Positions 1 to 7,872 of a stretch of DNA of 35,660 nucleotides are shown here, piece by piece. Position 1 is the stretch's first letter. Each line of letters begins with the position of its first letter. Source of the DNA: a virus; IMG/VR virus record IMGVR_UViG_3300043449_001007, positions 1 through 35,660 of that record; one strand, given 5' to 3'. A program made the position numbers and the translations under genes. The notes beneath the pieces were generated by a model. It saw nothing but the letters and a program-made list of their open reading frames with translations, did not search any database and was not told the origin of the DNA.

Positions 1-249
1 CAAACGCCCCGACCAACTCAACGCGGTAGATGCCCGCCGCCGAAATGGTCGTATTCAGCATCCCGGTGGCCTCATTCAGCGCCTGAATAGCCGCGTAGGT
101 CGTCCCATCGCGCGTGATCTCAACGTTGAGCGTGCCCGAGAAGGTGCCGACCACCTGCACCCCGGCCGCGCCGTTAAAGCGCCGGTTATTCGGCTCTTCC
201 ACGCGGTAGTCGAGCGCCACAATTTCGTCGAGCGCATCAATCGTCCCGG
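1..249. repeat. Left copy of 249-bp terminal overlap
   Basis: Bases 1-249 recur at 35412-35660 with one difference: A at 122 against G at 35533. The change turns a GTC valine codon into GTT on the minus strand and is silent. The reading frame of the interrupted gene continues perfectly across the join. The simplest reading is that the window is a circular map opened at an arbitrary point, giving about 35,411 unique bases. A physical direct terminal repeat is possible but less likely, because it would lie inside a virion gene far from terminase. Confidence 0.95.
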
Positions 250-271
250 TACTGACAAAGGGGATTGCCAT
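1..271 (-). CDS. Beta-rich virion protein, 5' part (gene split by window ends)
   Basis: This is the start of a 113-aa gene that continues at 35341-35660. The ATG at 269-271 has a good ribosome site (GAGGTG) four bases upstream. Joined, the protein has a short N-terminal segment ending in a LDEIVALDYRVEEP-like stretch. It then becomes an all-beta domain of the type 'V.V.GTFSGTLNVEI..DG..Y', rich in Gly, Thr and Val, resembling small beta-sandwich proteins often encoded near phage capsid and fibre genes. It lies between the GT-B-like enzyme (280-1131) and the LLLE-motif protein, which suggests a capsid decoration or fibre accessory role. No catalytic motif is visible. The function is inferred only from position and composition. 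Confidence 0.8.
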   Translation of the reverse strand, partial: MAIPFVSTGTIDALDEIVALDYRVEEPNNRRFNGAAGVQVVGTFSGTLNVEITRDGTTYAAIQALNEATGMLNTTISAAGIYRVELVGAF

Positions 272-279
272 AGGTCACC

Positions 280-1131
280 TCAGGCCGCGACGGCCATCGT
301 GGAAAGGATTGTGGCCTCAAGCGCAGTCCCGTCCCGGAACTCGTCAAGGGTCCATTGGGTCGACGCCACCCGAGCCAACGCCTCGGTCCGTGCCTTGGCA
401 GATAGGGCCTTGAGTTCGGCGAGCGTCGTCGTGTAGCGGGCATAGGCGCATTGGGTCGCCGGGGCCAGCGCCACGACGGGCACCCCCGCGATAATAGCGT
501 CCCAGCCCACGGTCGAGTTATACGTCACCACCGCAATAGACCGCCGCAAGGCCTCGTCGAGCGGTTCATCCTTCGGTAGCGACAGCGTGTCCGCGCCCCA
601 GCAGTCGGCCGGGATCGCATCAAGATGTAGTGGGTGTGGCCGGACCGTGACAGGCTTTCCGGTGACCGTCCGCACGTATTCGACGGTCGCACGGGTCCAC
701 CGGTCCAATGCCTGCTCATCCATGCCATGTGCCGCGTCGCTTGGCTTTTGCATAGCGACCAGCATCGTCTCGGTCGTGCGGCCCGTGAGCTTGGGAAAGC
801 TCGGGATGGGCCGTCCGGCAACCCCTTCAGGAAGCCAATGTAGCGAGTCATGCAACAGCGCCCACGCATCCACCTCGGACCGGATACGCGGCAATTCCAG
901 CACCCACACGGGGACGCCGACCTTTCGGTACGCATCCGCGATGGGTTTCCCGACCCGTCCAAGGCCATCGACCACGACCGCGACGGCCGAGGTAATGACT
1001 TCTTCGGGCCGGAAGTGGTGCGACCGTTGCCAATAGGGATGTAGGCCAACGGTCGCACAACCGGACGCGAGCGCCCCGAACCGGTCTAGTTCGGGACGCC
1101 CGTATAAACAGACACGCGGGGCAGAGGCCAC
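280..1131 (-). CDS. GT-B-like glycosyltransferase (capsule/Kdo-transferase type)
   Basis: The 283-aa protein resembles the C-terminal half of capsule polysaccharide synthesis/export and Kdo- or glycerophospho-transferase enzymes. It has an RPHP motif at about residues 164-167. At about 204-220 it has YNSTVGWDAIIAGVPVV, which matches the conserved 'S-S-vG-EAl-.GkPV' nucleotide-sugar or CMP-sugar binding loop. Most of the N-terminal Rossmann half is short or degenerate. The start is a GTG with AAGGA about 11 bases upstream. The gene follows the major capsid gene by 14 bases. That position suggests it modifies virion proteins, or that it alters host surface sugars late in infection. The fold family is fairly clear; substrate and activity are not. 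Confidence 0.7.
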   Translation of the reverse strand: MASAPRVCLYGRPELDRFGALASGCATVGLHPYWQRSHHFRPEEVITSAVAVVVDGLGRVGKPIADAYRKVGVPVWVLELPRIRSEVDAWALLHDSLHWLPEGVAGRPIPSFPKLTGRTTETMLVAMQKPSDAAHGMDEQALDRWTRATVEYVRTVTGKPVTVRPHPLHLDAIPADCWGADTLSLPKDEPLDEALRRSIAVVTYNSTVGWDAIIAGVPVVALAPATQCAYARYTTTLAELKALSAKARTEALARVASTQWTLDEFRDGTALEATILSTMAVAA

Positions 1132-1145
1132 GCGGTCCGTCGTCC

Positions 1146-2132
1146 TTACTGCGTCACGAGCCGGACACCGGCCGTGAGCTTGTCATCGTAGGCCACCTGA
1201 TCCCAGTTGGTCGTGGTGCCGAGGGTGCCGTCCGTCGGGTTGGCGCCGCCGTTCCCGACGTCATACTTGAAGCCCTTCACCTCGACGTTGTAGGCATACT
1301 CAGCCTGCCAGCGGCGAGCGATATTCTCGATGCCCGTCACGAGCTCGGTCGCAAAGAGGTCGGCCTCAGACTCAGTCACCACCACCGCGCCGGACACCAG
1401 CCCGAGCGTGTTGTAGGTGTCGGTCGCCGAGCCGTTCGCGTCGGTGAGCGCCGGGGCGTCCACGACCACAAACCCGCGCCCGAGGGTCGCCGGGATGCCA
1501 CCCTGAATGGTGACAATGTCCGCAAGGCCGGTCACCTTGTCCGAAATCATCCCGTTGAGGATGTCGTAGTAGGGCTTCGAGTGCCCAATCCAGCAGACAA
1601 TGTCGCCCGCCATGTCGCCGAACTTGGCGAGCGTGCGAACGAGCGCCGAGGTCGACGCGGTCTTGGTGGTCTCGCCGGTGATGTCGAGATTCATGGCGGT
1701 GTTGCCCTGAATCGCGGCCTCGACGGCGATGAGCGCGGTGTTGACCATGTCCTTCATCTTGCGCGAAGCCGCAAGCTGGCCGAACGCGAACGAAGCCTGC
1801 GCCTCGGTGAGCCCCGCCTTCTTGATGGCGTCAAGCGTCTGCGCCACCGGGCCAATCTTGCGGTTAAGCTTGACCGAGATCGCCTCGTCTTGCGTCATCG
1901 CGAGGTCAGTCACGGACGAAGTCGAGGTGATGTCACGACGGGTGATGAGCGAGGACACATCCTTGAAAAACGCGGCCTTGCCGTAGTAGCCCTTGAGCGC
2001 GGCCGGAACGAGCTGAATCGCGCCACGGGTGCCCTCGTTGAAGAGCGCGACGTTCTGGTTCAAGCCTTCCACGAGACCGGACTGAAACTCGGCCTGATAG
2101 ATGACCATGTCTGATGCTTTGCCGATTGCCAT
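1146..2132 (-). CDS. Major capsid protein
   Basis: The 328-aa protein has the order and composition of an HK97-fold major capsid protein, most like the 'major capsid protein 13-like' group. The N-terminal region (about 30-75) has 'LVPAALKGYYGKAAFF', and 'SSLITRRDITS' lies just after. A middle segment reads 'VCWIGHSKPYYDILNGMISD', and the C-terminal 'IENIARRWQAEYAYNVEVKGFKYD' is typical of these coats. It has no signal or membrane segment. It follows the scaffold gene (2320-3036) across a 187-base gap and has a strong ribosome site (GGAAGG, eight bases before ATG). That fits the most abundant virion protein. It assembles in the host cytoplasm on the scaffold into the procapsid. Confidence 0.88.
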   Translation of the reverse strand: MAIGKASDMVIYQAEFQSGLVEGLNQNVALFNEGTRGAIQLVPAALKGYYGKAAFFKDVSSLITRRDITSTSSVTDLAMTQDEAISVKLNRKIGPVAQTLDAIKKAGLTEAQASFAFGQLAASRKMKDMVNTALIAVEAAIQGNTAMNLDITGETTKTASTSALVRTLAKFGDMAGDIVCWIGHSKPYYDILNGMISDKVTGLADIVTIQGGIPATLGRGFVVVDAPALTDANGSATDTYNTLGLVSGAVVVTESEADLFATELVTGIENIARRWQAEYAYNVEVKGFKYDVGNGGANPTDGTLGTTTNWDQVAYDDKLTAGVRLVTQ

Positions 2133-2271
2133 GTGAATAACCTTCCAAAGAGAGAGTGTGTGTGTGGCCCCCTCAAAGGCGAGGGCGAGCCGTGATAGCG
2201 TCCCGCGTCGTGCGGGGCCGCCATGACGTCCTCGACGCCCAGCGCCGGACGGTCCTTCGGTGATACAGCAA

Positions 2272-2284
2272 CCGACTCAGTCGG
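2272..2284 (-). promoter_or_regulatory. Small perfect hairpin in scaffold-capsid gap
   Basis: CCGACT-C-AGTCGG forms a perfect inverted repeat (six-base arms around one base) in the gap between the scaffold and capsid genes. It lies five bases downstream of a weak promoter-like pair. No T-run follows on the minus strand, so it is not a classical terminator. It could mark an mRNA processing or stabilising structure that helps raise capsid over scaffold expression. Confidence 0.3.
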
Positions 2285-2288
2285 CGCG

Positions 2289-2316
2289 ATCCTACAGAAC
2301 TGCGGTAAAACTACAA
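2289..2316 (-). promoter_or_regulatory. Weak candidate promoter for the capsid gene
   Basis: On the minus strand TTGTAG (2311-2316) and TAGGAT (2289-2294) are separated by 16 bases. Each matches four of six sigma70 consensus positions. The site overlaps the end of the scaffold gene and points at the major capsid gene. The match is poor enough to occur by chance. Confidence 0.22.
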
Positions 2317-2319
2317 CCG

Positions 2320-3036
2320 TCAGGCGGTCTGGCGCTTGTTAAACGCCGCCACTTGCTCTTGTGCGAGCCGGGTCTGGAACGCCTCAATCCCCTGCGCCTC
2401 GATAAACGCCGCCCGCTCATCGGACGACCATGAGGTGATCGGCTTGGCGTTGAGACCACCGGCCGCCCCAGCCCGGGTTCCCGATGCGCCGCCGCCAGAG
2501 GCCAGCGTCCCTTGGAACAGGAACGGGTACTTAGTGGTGAGCGACTTGGTGATGTAGTCCTCGACCGAGATGGTCGGGTCGACCTTGACGACCAGCGCCC
2601 CGTCCTCGGTCAAGTCAAAGTGGTCGCCGACCACCTTAAAGGCGGCCTCGATGTCTGCCGCCCGGGCCTGCCCGAGAATGGCCTTCACGCGGCCATCCAA
2701 CCGCTCGGACCGTAACGCGGACTTGGTCTTTTCGAGCTCGTCCATCACCGGCCGATACTTGGCCTCGGCCTGTTGCATGATTTCGTCGAGCTTTTCCTTG
2801 GTCAGCCCAGCGGCGGCCGCGTTCTTTTCCGCCTCGATCTGCGCCAACCGGTCCTCGAGCGCCTTGCGCTTTTGGCGCTCTTGCTTGGTTTCGCGAAGTA
2901 GTTCGTCCGCCTTGCTCTTGAGCGGGGTGACGTCGACATCTTCGGCGAGGGCGAAGCGTCCGTCTTTCAGTTCGACCGCGAGTTCGCGGCGGTCTTCGGG
3001 TAGTTCGTCGAGCGTGCTAAAGGTCAGCAGGGGCAC
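2320..3036 (-). CDS. Capsid scaffolding protein
   Basis: The 238-aa protein is highly charged and predicted to be mostly coiled coil from about residue 35 to 120, with Lys/Glu/Gln-rich heptads such as 'KQERQKRKALEDRLAQIEAEK'. A linker with Gly/Ala repeats follows, then a C-terminal segment ending 'LAQEQVAAFNKRQTA'. That is the build of phage scaffold (minor structural GP20-like) proteins. It lies directly upstream of the major capsid gene, the usual place. The start is GTG, with GAGG about ten bases upstream. It should drive procapsid assembly and then leave the shell. No protease gene or self-cleavage motif was recognised. Confidence 0.82.
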   Translation of the reverse strand: MPLLTFSTLDELPEDRRELAVELKDGRFALAEDVDVTPLKSKADELLRETKQERQKRKALEDRLAQIEAEKNAAAAGLTKEKLDEIMQQAEAKYRPVMDELEKTKSALRSERLDGRVKAILGQARAADIEAAFKVVGDHFDLTEDGALVVKVDPTISVEDYITKSLTTKYPFLFQGTLASGGGASGTRAGAAGGLNAKPITSWSSDERAAFIEAQGIEAFQTRLAQEQVAAFNKRQTA

Positions 3037-3083
3037 AGGGTTAGATCCTCGGGATCGGGTAAGTGGTGCTGGGGTGTGTTAAA

Positions 3084-3112
3084 AGGATACGGCTCGGTGC
3101 TATCTCGCGCAA
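3084..3112 (-). promoter_or_regulatory. Weak candidate promoter before the scaffold gene
   Basis: In the 79-base gap before the scaffold gene the minus strand has TTGCGC (3107-3112), a 17-base spacer and TATCCT (3084-3089). The spacing is ideal but the -35 match is modest. An internal promoter here would boost scaffold and capsid over portal and terminase. Nothing else is visible in the gap. Confidence 0.3.
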
Positions 3113-3115
3113 GTG

Positions 3116-4063
3116 CTAGGGGCGCATGACTTTATAGGTCTCAATACATCGGCAATTCCAAGGCGATGACTCGCCGGGCCACCTGTCGCCGTTAGAATAT
3201 GGCTGGTCGAGCGGCGCGATTGACTTGTTCATGATGCGGTGTTCGTCGCGCGTTCGGTTGTCGAGCGTCGCGTTCCAAACTTTCATGACGAGGTAATCAG
3301 GGCCAAGTTCATCGGCGGCCTCGCGCCACGCTAACTGGCCCCCGACCCGCTGGGACTCAAGCGCGACCGTCCGAGCCTGCAATTCCGCGTTATAGGCCTT
3401 GTAGCGGCGACGGTATCCGGCCGTCATCTGCTCAATCTGGCCCTCGGTCAGCGCTTTGCCCGCCTCACGCGCCTGCTTCAAGGTCGAGTCAAACGCCTTG
3501 GGGCGAAGTTCGTAGCCGAGCGCCTTGGTGTAGTCACCAGACCGTAGGGCACCCTCAAAGTTGGCGATAATGCCTTCTTGATACGGCGTCAGGCCAAGGG
3601 TGTCGACTAGCCCCTGCGCGACTCGGCGCGGGCTGACCCCAGCGGTGAGCCCACGCTCGGCGGCCTGCCTGAGCGCGTCGCCCATCTGCCCCTGATAGTA
3701 GGCAAACGACCCGGTCTCGATGGTGCGGACCGCTTCAAGAACGCGCGGATCGAGTTCGTCAAACCGGATATTAATCCGACGTAGGACCGGGGTGCCGTTC
3801 GTCACGGCCGTCGCCGCCATCGTCACGCCTTCCCTCGCCAGCTTTCGCGCCTGATAAAACGCCCGAGCCACTACGGCGGTGCCCAAAAGTTCATCAAGCA
3901 AGCCATCGATGTCGCCGTTTTCAAGATAACGTTCCATCCCGGCCAGCGTCATACCTTTTGCGAGCTTTTGAATGGCTGATAAAATAGCCGAGCGCAGACC
4001 GGGCTCAAGCCGCGCCGCCCGGCGCTCAAAAGCCGCAAAAATGGCCTTTTCGGCTTCGGTCAC
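3116..4063 (-). CDS. Minor head protein, SPP1 gp7 / Mu F family
   Basis: The 315-aa protein ends in the hallmark of the phage Mu gpF / SPP1 gp7 family. Around residues 260-305 it has 'W.ATLDNRTRDEHRIMN' followed by 'D.PYSNGDRWPGESSPWNCRCIE', including the conserved NCRC pair. The N-terminal part is helical. These proteins bind portal or scaffold inside the procapsid and are thought to help DNA exit or protect ejected DNA. Its ATG overlaps the stop of the upstream methyltransferase (ATGA at 4060-4063), so translation is coupled. In most phages this gene directly follows portal; here a methyltransferase is inserted between them. Confidence 0.88.
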   Translation of the reverse strand: MTEAEKAIFAAFERRAARLEPGLRSAILSAIQKLAKGMTLAGMERYLENGDIDGLLDELLGTAVVARAFYQARKLAREGVTMAATAVTNGTPVLRRINIRFDELDPRVLEAVRTIETGSFAYYQGQMGDALRQAAERGLTAGVSPRRVAQGLVDTLGLTPYQEGIIANFEGALRSGDYTKALGYELRPKAFDSTLKQAREAGKALTEGQIEQMTAGYRRRYKAYNAELQARTVALESQRVGGQLAWREAADELGPDYLVMKVWNATLDNRTRDEHRIMNKSIAPLDQPYSNGDRWPGESSPWNCRCIETYKVMRP

Positions 4064-4626
4064 GCGCCCTCGGGGGCGATGGTGGGGAACAGCACGCCAA
4101 TGCCCATTCCGGGGTGGTCAGCGTCCACGATTTCGAGCGACTTGGCCTGTTCCTTGAGCCGGTGCCACAACTGCGGCACCTCAATGCGGGTGTTTTCGGG
4201 CGACGGGGCGATGTCGTGGAACGCGACCAGATGCCCGAGCGGGCCGTACAATTGCCAGTCCGTCAGGCACCCGATATACCGGTGGTCCGCGTCGATGAAC
4301 ACGGCGTCAAACGTCGGACGGATGCCCTGCACCTGCACTGCCGTGCGCGGGTCTTGGCTGTTGGCCCGGACCAGATGCACCTCATGGCCTCGCCCGCGAA
4401 GCCGGTCGGCGACCGCCTCAAGCTCAGGCCAGCTATCGGGGCGGCCCCACAACTCGTTAGGCAACTCGACCGCAACCAGCACGGACGGGACCGGCAACGC
4501 CTCGCCCACGGCTTCGAGCGTTTGGCCGTACCGAGCGCCGATCTCGAGATAGGACCGGACGCCGTGAGCGCAAAGAATCCCGATAAACTCGTCTAACTCT
4601 CGCGGCCGTTGCGAGGGCGACTTCAC
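4060..4626 (-). CDS. Class I SAM-dependent methyltransferase
   Basis: The 188-aa protein has a Rossmann-type motif I 'YLEIGARYGQT' (about 25-35). It also has an acidic motif-II region 'VAVELP' and 'FDAVFIDADHRYIGCLTDW' (about 107-125), followed by 'GPLGHLVAFHDI'. The 'D..H.Y....DW..YGPL......HDI' pattern matches the methyltransferase-24 group, common in sugar and natural-product clusters rather than DNA methylation. It overlaps portal (4623-4626) and the minor head gene (4060-4063) by ATGA junctions and so is made with virion parts. Its substrate may be a virion sugar or protein; that is inference. Confidence 0.78.
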   Translation of the reverse strand: MKSPSQRPRELDEFIGILCAHGVRSYLEIGARYGQTLEAVGEALPVPSVLVAVELPNELWGRPDSWPELEAVADRLRGRGHEVHLVRANSQDPRTAVQVQGIRPTFDAVFIDADHRYIGCLTDWQLYGPLGHLVAFHDIAPSPENTRIEVPQLWHRLKEQAKSLEIVDADHPGMGIGVLFPTIAPEGA

Positions 4627-6122
4627 GCGTCCGCCTCTGGCATGACCTCGGCCCCGGCGATGAGCCGTTGCGTGTCAGCCTGCGTGTCGAGCGCCATCCG
4701 GCCCGCTTCCCATTCCATCGTGATGAGGTCAATCTCGTCCTCGGTCGCGGTCAGGAATCCGCCAATCACGAGCGTCGACACCGCCTGACGGATGGGCATC
4801 CCCGCACCGATGAGGGCCGCAATGGCCTGCGCGTGTGCCGGGGTGAGTTGGACGTTCTCGTAATCGCGGTTGAGCGAAACGGTCGGGGCTTCTTCCGGTG
4901 ACAGCCCGAGATACCACGCATGGTGCTCGAGCGCCATGTTGAGCGCGTCCTCGATGGCCTGCGCGGCGGTCGCAAGGGTCGAGTCCTCGGCGGCCGCGTC
5001 GAGTCGCTTGGCCTCGGCGGTCTCGGCCGACCGGGTGTCGCGCGAGAGGAAAGACATCCCCATCGACGCCATCTGCTGTTCCTTAGCCTGCACGCCCTTT
5101 TCGACTTGGTCGAGCGCCGACCCGGCAAGCTCGGTCCACTTGAACTCGCCCCCCTCGGCGACTTGGACCATGACCATCGGCCCCAAGCGTAGCGACGCGG
5201 GGTCGCCGTTGCCGTCGAGCAACGCGCCACGGATCGTGGGCTGGGGGAACGCCGCGAGCTCACGGTAGAAGCGCAGGTTAGAGGCCTGCTGATAGTGGCC
5301 GAGGTTGGCCCACGCGACCCCGAGCAACGGCGGCTTCGCGGTGAGCGGGGCATCGGTGCGCCCGGCATACGCGATGGCGATAGGCAGGGTCGAGCGGGTC
5401 CGGCCATTGCGGTCGCGGAACACGCCCTCAGACTCAAGCATGAAATCCACCTGCGATGTCTCGACCGCCCGATAGAGCCGCCATTGGGCAACGCCCTCGG
5501 TGACGGTCAGCACGCGGAACCGGTCGACGGCGGTCACGCCATACTCGCCCTCAGGCACGCTTCCGGTCTCGTAGAGTACCAGTTGCGTGATGTGCTCGAC
5601 GTTGTTCACAACCTCGGTGCGCCACGAGAGGACCGCTTGCCGCTGATAGAACGCCCAGACGGGGCGCAGGTTGAGCATCCGTTCGCTGGCGACCGTGATG
5701 ACCGCGCCCTCGGGCGACTGCGGGTGGTCAACCAGAATCAGCGCGTAGCCATCCGCGATGGCATCGGCCGCGAACTCTTTGGCCGCGATGTCGCCCTTAT
5801 TGCCCTGCGCGTCGATGTTGTCCCAATGCGCGGTGATTTCGTCCTCAAGCACCGGGGCTGAGAGCTTAGGCGGTAAGGCAAAGAGCTTGCCCACAGACGC
5901 GGAAAGCGTGCGGCCAAGCCCTTCATAAAGTTGTTCAATCTTGGACCGCTTGTGCCAGACCGAGTCCGATTCGTCTTTCCACTTGGGAATATACAGCGCC
6001 GCGTTGTCGTGCATCTGGCGCGTCCCGCCGAGCAGGTCGTGAATGAGCTCAAGATCGGGCCCAGCCTCGATGACTTCGGGCCGGATGTAGTCGGGGCGGT
6101 TCGGATTGTCGGTGTTTACCAT
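4623..6122 (-). CDS. Portal protein (DUF4055 family)
   Basis: The 499-aa protein starts with the DUF4055-type block 'IHDLLGGTRQMHDNAALYIPK' (about 28-48) followed by 'W.KR..IEQLYEGLGRTLSASVGKLF'. The middle contains 'ERMLNLRPVW', and the C-terminal part includes 'MGMSFLSRDTRSAETAEAKRLDAAAEDSTLA', typical of this portal group. Twelve copies should form the ring at one capsid vertex through which DNA is packed by terminase. It sits nine bases after the large terminase gene and overlaps the methyltransferase gene by four bases. Length is as expected for the family. Confidence 0.9.
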   Translation of the reverse strand: MVNTDNPNRPDYIRPEVIEAGPDLELIHDLLGGTRQMHDNAALYIPKWKDESDSVWHKRSKIEQLYEGLGRTLSASVGKLFALPPKLSAPVLEDEITAHWDNIDAQGNKGDIAAKEFAADAIADGYALILVDHPQSPEGAVITVASERMLNLRPVWAFYQRQAVLSWRTEVVNNVEHITQLVLYETGSVPEGEYGVTAVDRFRVLTVTEGVAQWRLYRAVETSQVDFMLESEGVFRDRNGRTRSTLPIAIAYAGRTDAPLTAKPPLLGVAWANLGHYQQASNLRFYRELAAFPQPTIRGALLDGNGDPASLRLGPMVMVQVAEGGEFKWTELAGSALDQVEKGVQAKEQQMASMGMSFLSRDTRSAETAEAKRLDAAAEDSTLATAAQAIEDALNMALEHHAWYLGLSPEEAPTVSLNRDYENVQLTPAHAQAIAALIGAGMPIRQAVSTLVIGGFLTATEDEIDLITMEWEAGRMALDTQADTQRLIAGAEVMPEADA

Positions 6123-6131
6123 GCGGAAGTC

Positions 6132-7589
6132 CTACAGCGAGAGAGAGGAAAATCCCACCGCCGCAGGCGGGGTCGAGAGCTTGGCGTATCCAGCGGACGC
6201 CGCGTCGATTTGGTCGTCGTGCTTTCCAAACGGAAAATCGGCCGCCTCGAGTCGGAACGCATCGCGCCACGGGTCCCCGGCCTTTTCCGGTCCGAGTAAC
6301 ACGTTGCCCGCCATCGCCGCCGACGCGAGTGGGGTCGCCCGTTCAGCTTTCGACCCCGTTGGGTGTTCAGTATACACGGCTAAGCCTAACGCTTGCAACC
6401 GCTTGACCAACGCGCGGGTCGCATCGTCGCCCGAGATGCCCGCCTGCTTTTCTATCCAGTAGGTGACTTTTCCCTTCCCGTATCTGGCCAAGTCGTCGCG
6501 GGCGGTCTGTTCGATGAGCGCGTCACGCGCCGCGACCTCAACGCGGAATCGTTTCACGTGCAACAGGATAGCCGTCCCATCGGGGGCGCGAGTCCATGCC
6601 GCCCCAGCGGTGTAGTCCGGGTCCGAGTTGCGACCGGCCGGACGGGTGCCCGCCATGTCCCAGTAGCGGACGACGCGGGTCCCAGCGGGGGCGGTGTCGA
6701 TGGTGCGCCACCATTCCCACTTGAACATCCCGCCTTCGCGCGGACGCGGACGGCCTTGCAACAGCGACGCGTACCCGTATTCAAGCAACTCAAGACGTTT
6801 CTCGGTTAACCATGCCGACCCTCGGTGCTCGGGCCAGAGCGGGGCGCCGACCTCACGGCCTAGCGGGTCGTTGGGCTCGGCCTCGGCCGGTAGATCGAGG
6901 ACGCGCCAGAGTCCGGCCTGCCGCTCAAGTAACCGCCCGGCCGGATCGTCTGAGTGCCACCGGGACATCGTGAACAGAACCGCCGTATGGGGTTCCGCGC
7001 GGGCCAGCAGGTCCGAGGTAATCCAGTCGAACACCCGGTCGCGGTGCGCCGGGGACTCGGCCTCGTCCCGCGAGCCGATAGGGTCGTCAATCAAGATGAG
7101 GTCCGCGTTTACACCAGCGACACCGGCCCCGGCCCCGACCGCGCGAACGCCGCCCCCCGCCTCGGTTTCCCATTCGCCCGCCGCATCGCGCTCGGATGAG
7201 ATGGGGACGCCTCGGGCCTTGGCCAGCCGCCGGATTTCGCGCGAGAACTTGTCGGCCTGCCGCTGGTTATACGACCCGACGATGAGACGGGTGCGCGGGT
7301 CCCGCTCGAGCCGGTAGACGCCGTAGCCAATAGTGTTGTGCTCGGTCTTGCCGTGCCGGATGGGGATTTGAAAGTAGGCCCGCCGTGTGACGCCCCGCGT
7401 GACGTCGTCCAAGATGTCTTGCATCGCCCGGAAGTGGGCGTAGTCCCAGCGGTGTTCCGGCCGAGCGTCCGCGATCCACTCAACGTAGTTCCGGGGCATC
7501 GCGTCCTGTTTGGCCTTCCGACGCCGTCGCCGCTCGAGCTCGATGGCGAGCGCCGCACGGACACGGGGGTCGGTCAGCGTCAGGGTCAT
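6132..7589 (-). CDS. terL: Terminase large subunit
   Basis: The 485-aa protein has both halves of a phage packaging motor. The ATPase half has a deviant Walker A 'IPIRHGKTE' (about 75-83) and Walker B 'LILIDDP' (about 164-170), followed by 'TMSRWHSDDPAGRL' as coupling motif. The nuclease half has acidic motifs 'RYWDMAGT' (Asp about 311), 'DPDYTAGA' (about 323-330) and 'FGKHDDQIDAASAGY' near the C terminus, the expected RNase H-like Asp set. It overlaps the preceding small gene by ATGA (7586-7589). The packaging mode (cos or pac) cannot be decided from the sequence. Confidence 0.95.
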   Translation of the reverse strand: MTLTLTDPRVRAALAIELERRRRRKAKQDAMPRNYVEWIADARPEHRWDYAHFRAMQDILDDVTRGVTRRAYFQIPIRHGKTEHNTIGYGVYRLERDPRTRLIVGSYNQRQADKFSREIRRLAKARGVPISSERDAAGEWETEAGGGVRAVGAGAGVAGVNADLILIDDPIGSRDEAESPAHRDRVFDWITSDLLARAEPHTAVLFTMSRWHSDDPAGRLLERQAGLWRVLDLPAEAEPNDPLGREVGAPLWPEHRGSAWLTEKRLELLEYGYASLLQGRPRPREGGMFKWEWWRTIDTAPAGTRVVRYWDMAGTRPAGRNSDPDYTAGAAWTRAPDGTAILLHVKRFRVEVAARDALIEQTARDDLARYGKGKVTYWIEKQAGISGDDATRALVKRLQALGLAVYTEHPTGSKAERATPLASAAMAGNVLLGPEKAGDPWRDAFRLEAADFPFGKHDDQIDAASAGYAKLSTPPAAVGFSSLSL

Positions 7590-7870
7590 TCCAGCCCGGC
7601 GGCCTTGGCTTGGGCGGCGAGCTCGTCATCGGTGAGCTCGGTAATGACCTTGAGGTCGATGGTCCCCTCATGGCTATGCGGCACGAGCTTGGTATACAGC
7701 AGGGTCCAGAACTTGTCAGGCGACTCTCGCGCCCACGCCATCAGGGCGTCTACCCCGCCAATGCCCTCGGCCGCCAGCCGGATCGCCTCGCGAGCCTCGA
7801 CGGTGAGCTTGTTAGGGGTGCCCTTCGGTCGGCCGGGACCGCGCTTCATGTTCGGATTTCCGCGTGGCAT
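7586..7870 (-). CDS. Putative terminase small subunit
   Basis: The 94-aa protein begins with a basic 'GPGRPKGTPNKLTVEAREAIRLA' segment (about 11-33) that occurs at the N terminus of many small proteins directly upstream of phage terL. The C-terminal half is acidic and helical. It overlaps terL by four bases and is the first gene of the late block. The ATG at 7868-7870 has no ribosome site and coincides with the predicted transcription start, so translation may be leaderless. An internal ATG at residue 8 is an alternative start. Position supports DNA recognition for packaging; no full HTH can be shown by eye. Confidence 0.65.
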   Translation of the reverse strand: MPRGNPNMKRGPGRPKGTPNKLTVEAREAIRLAAEGIGGVDALMAWARESPDKFWTLLYTKLVPHSHEGTIDLKVITELTDDELAAQAKAAGLE

Positions 7871-7872
7871 GA

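Noticed and set aside
1933-2229. Small minus-strand frames starting in the scaffold-capsid gap and overlapping the capsid start
   Set aside because: One has a fair ribosome site, but they overlap the capsid gene out of frame and their products look like shadows.
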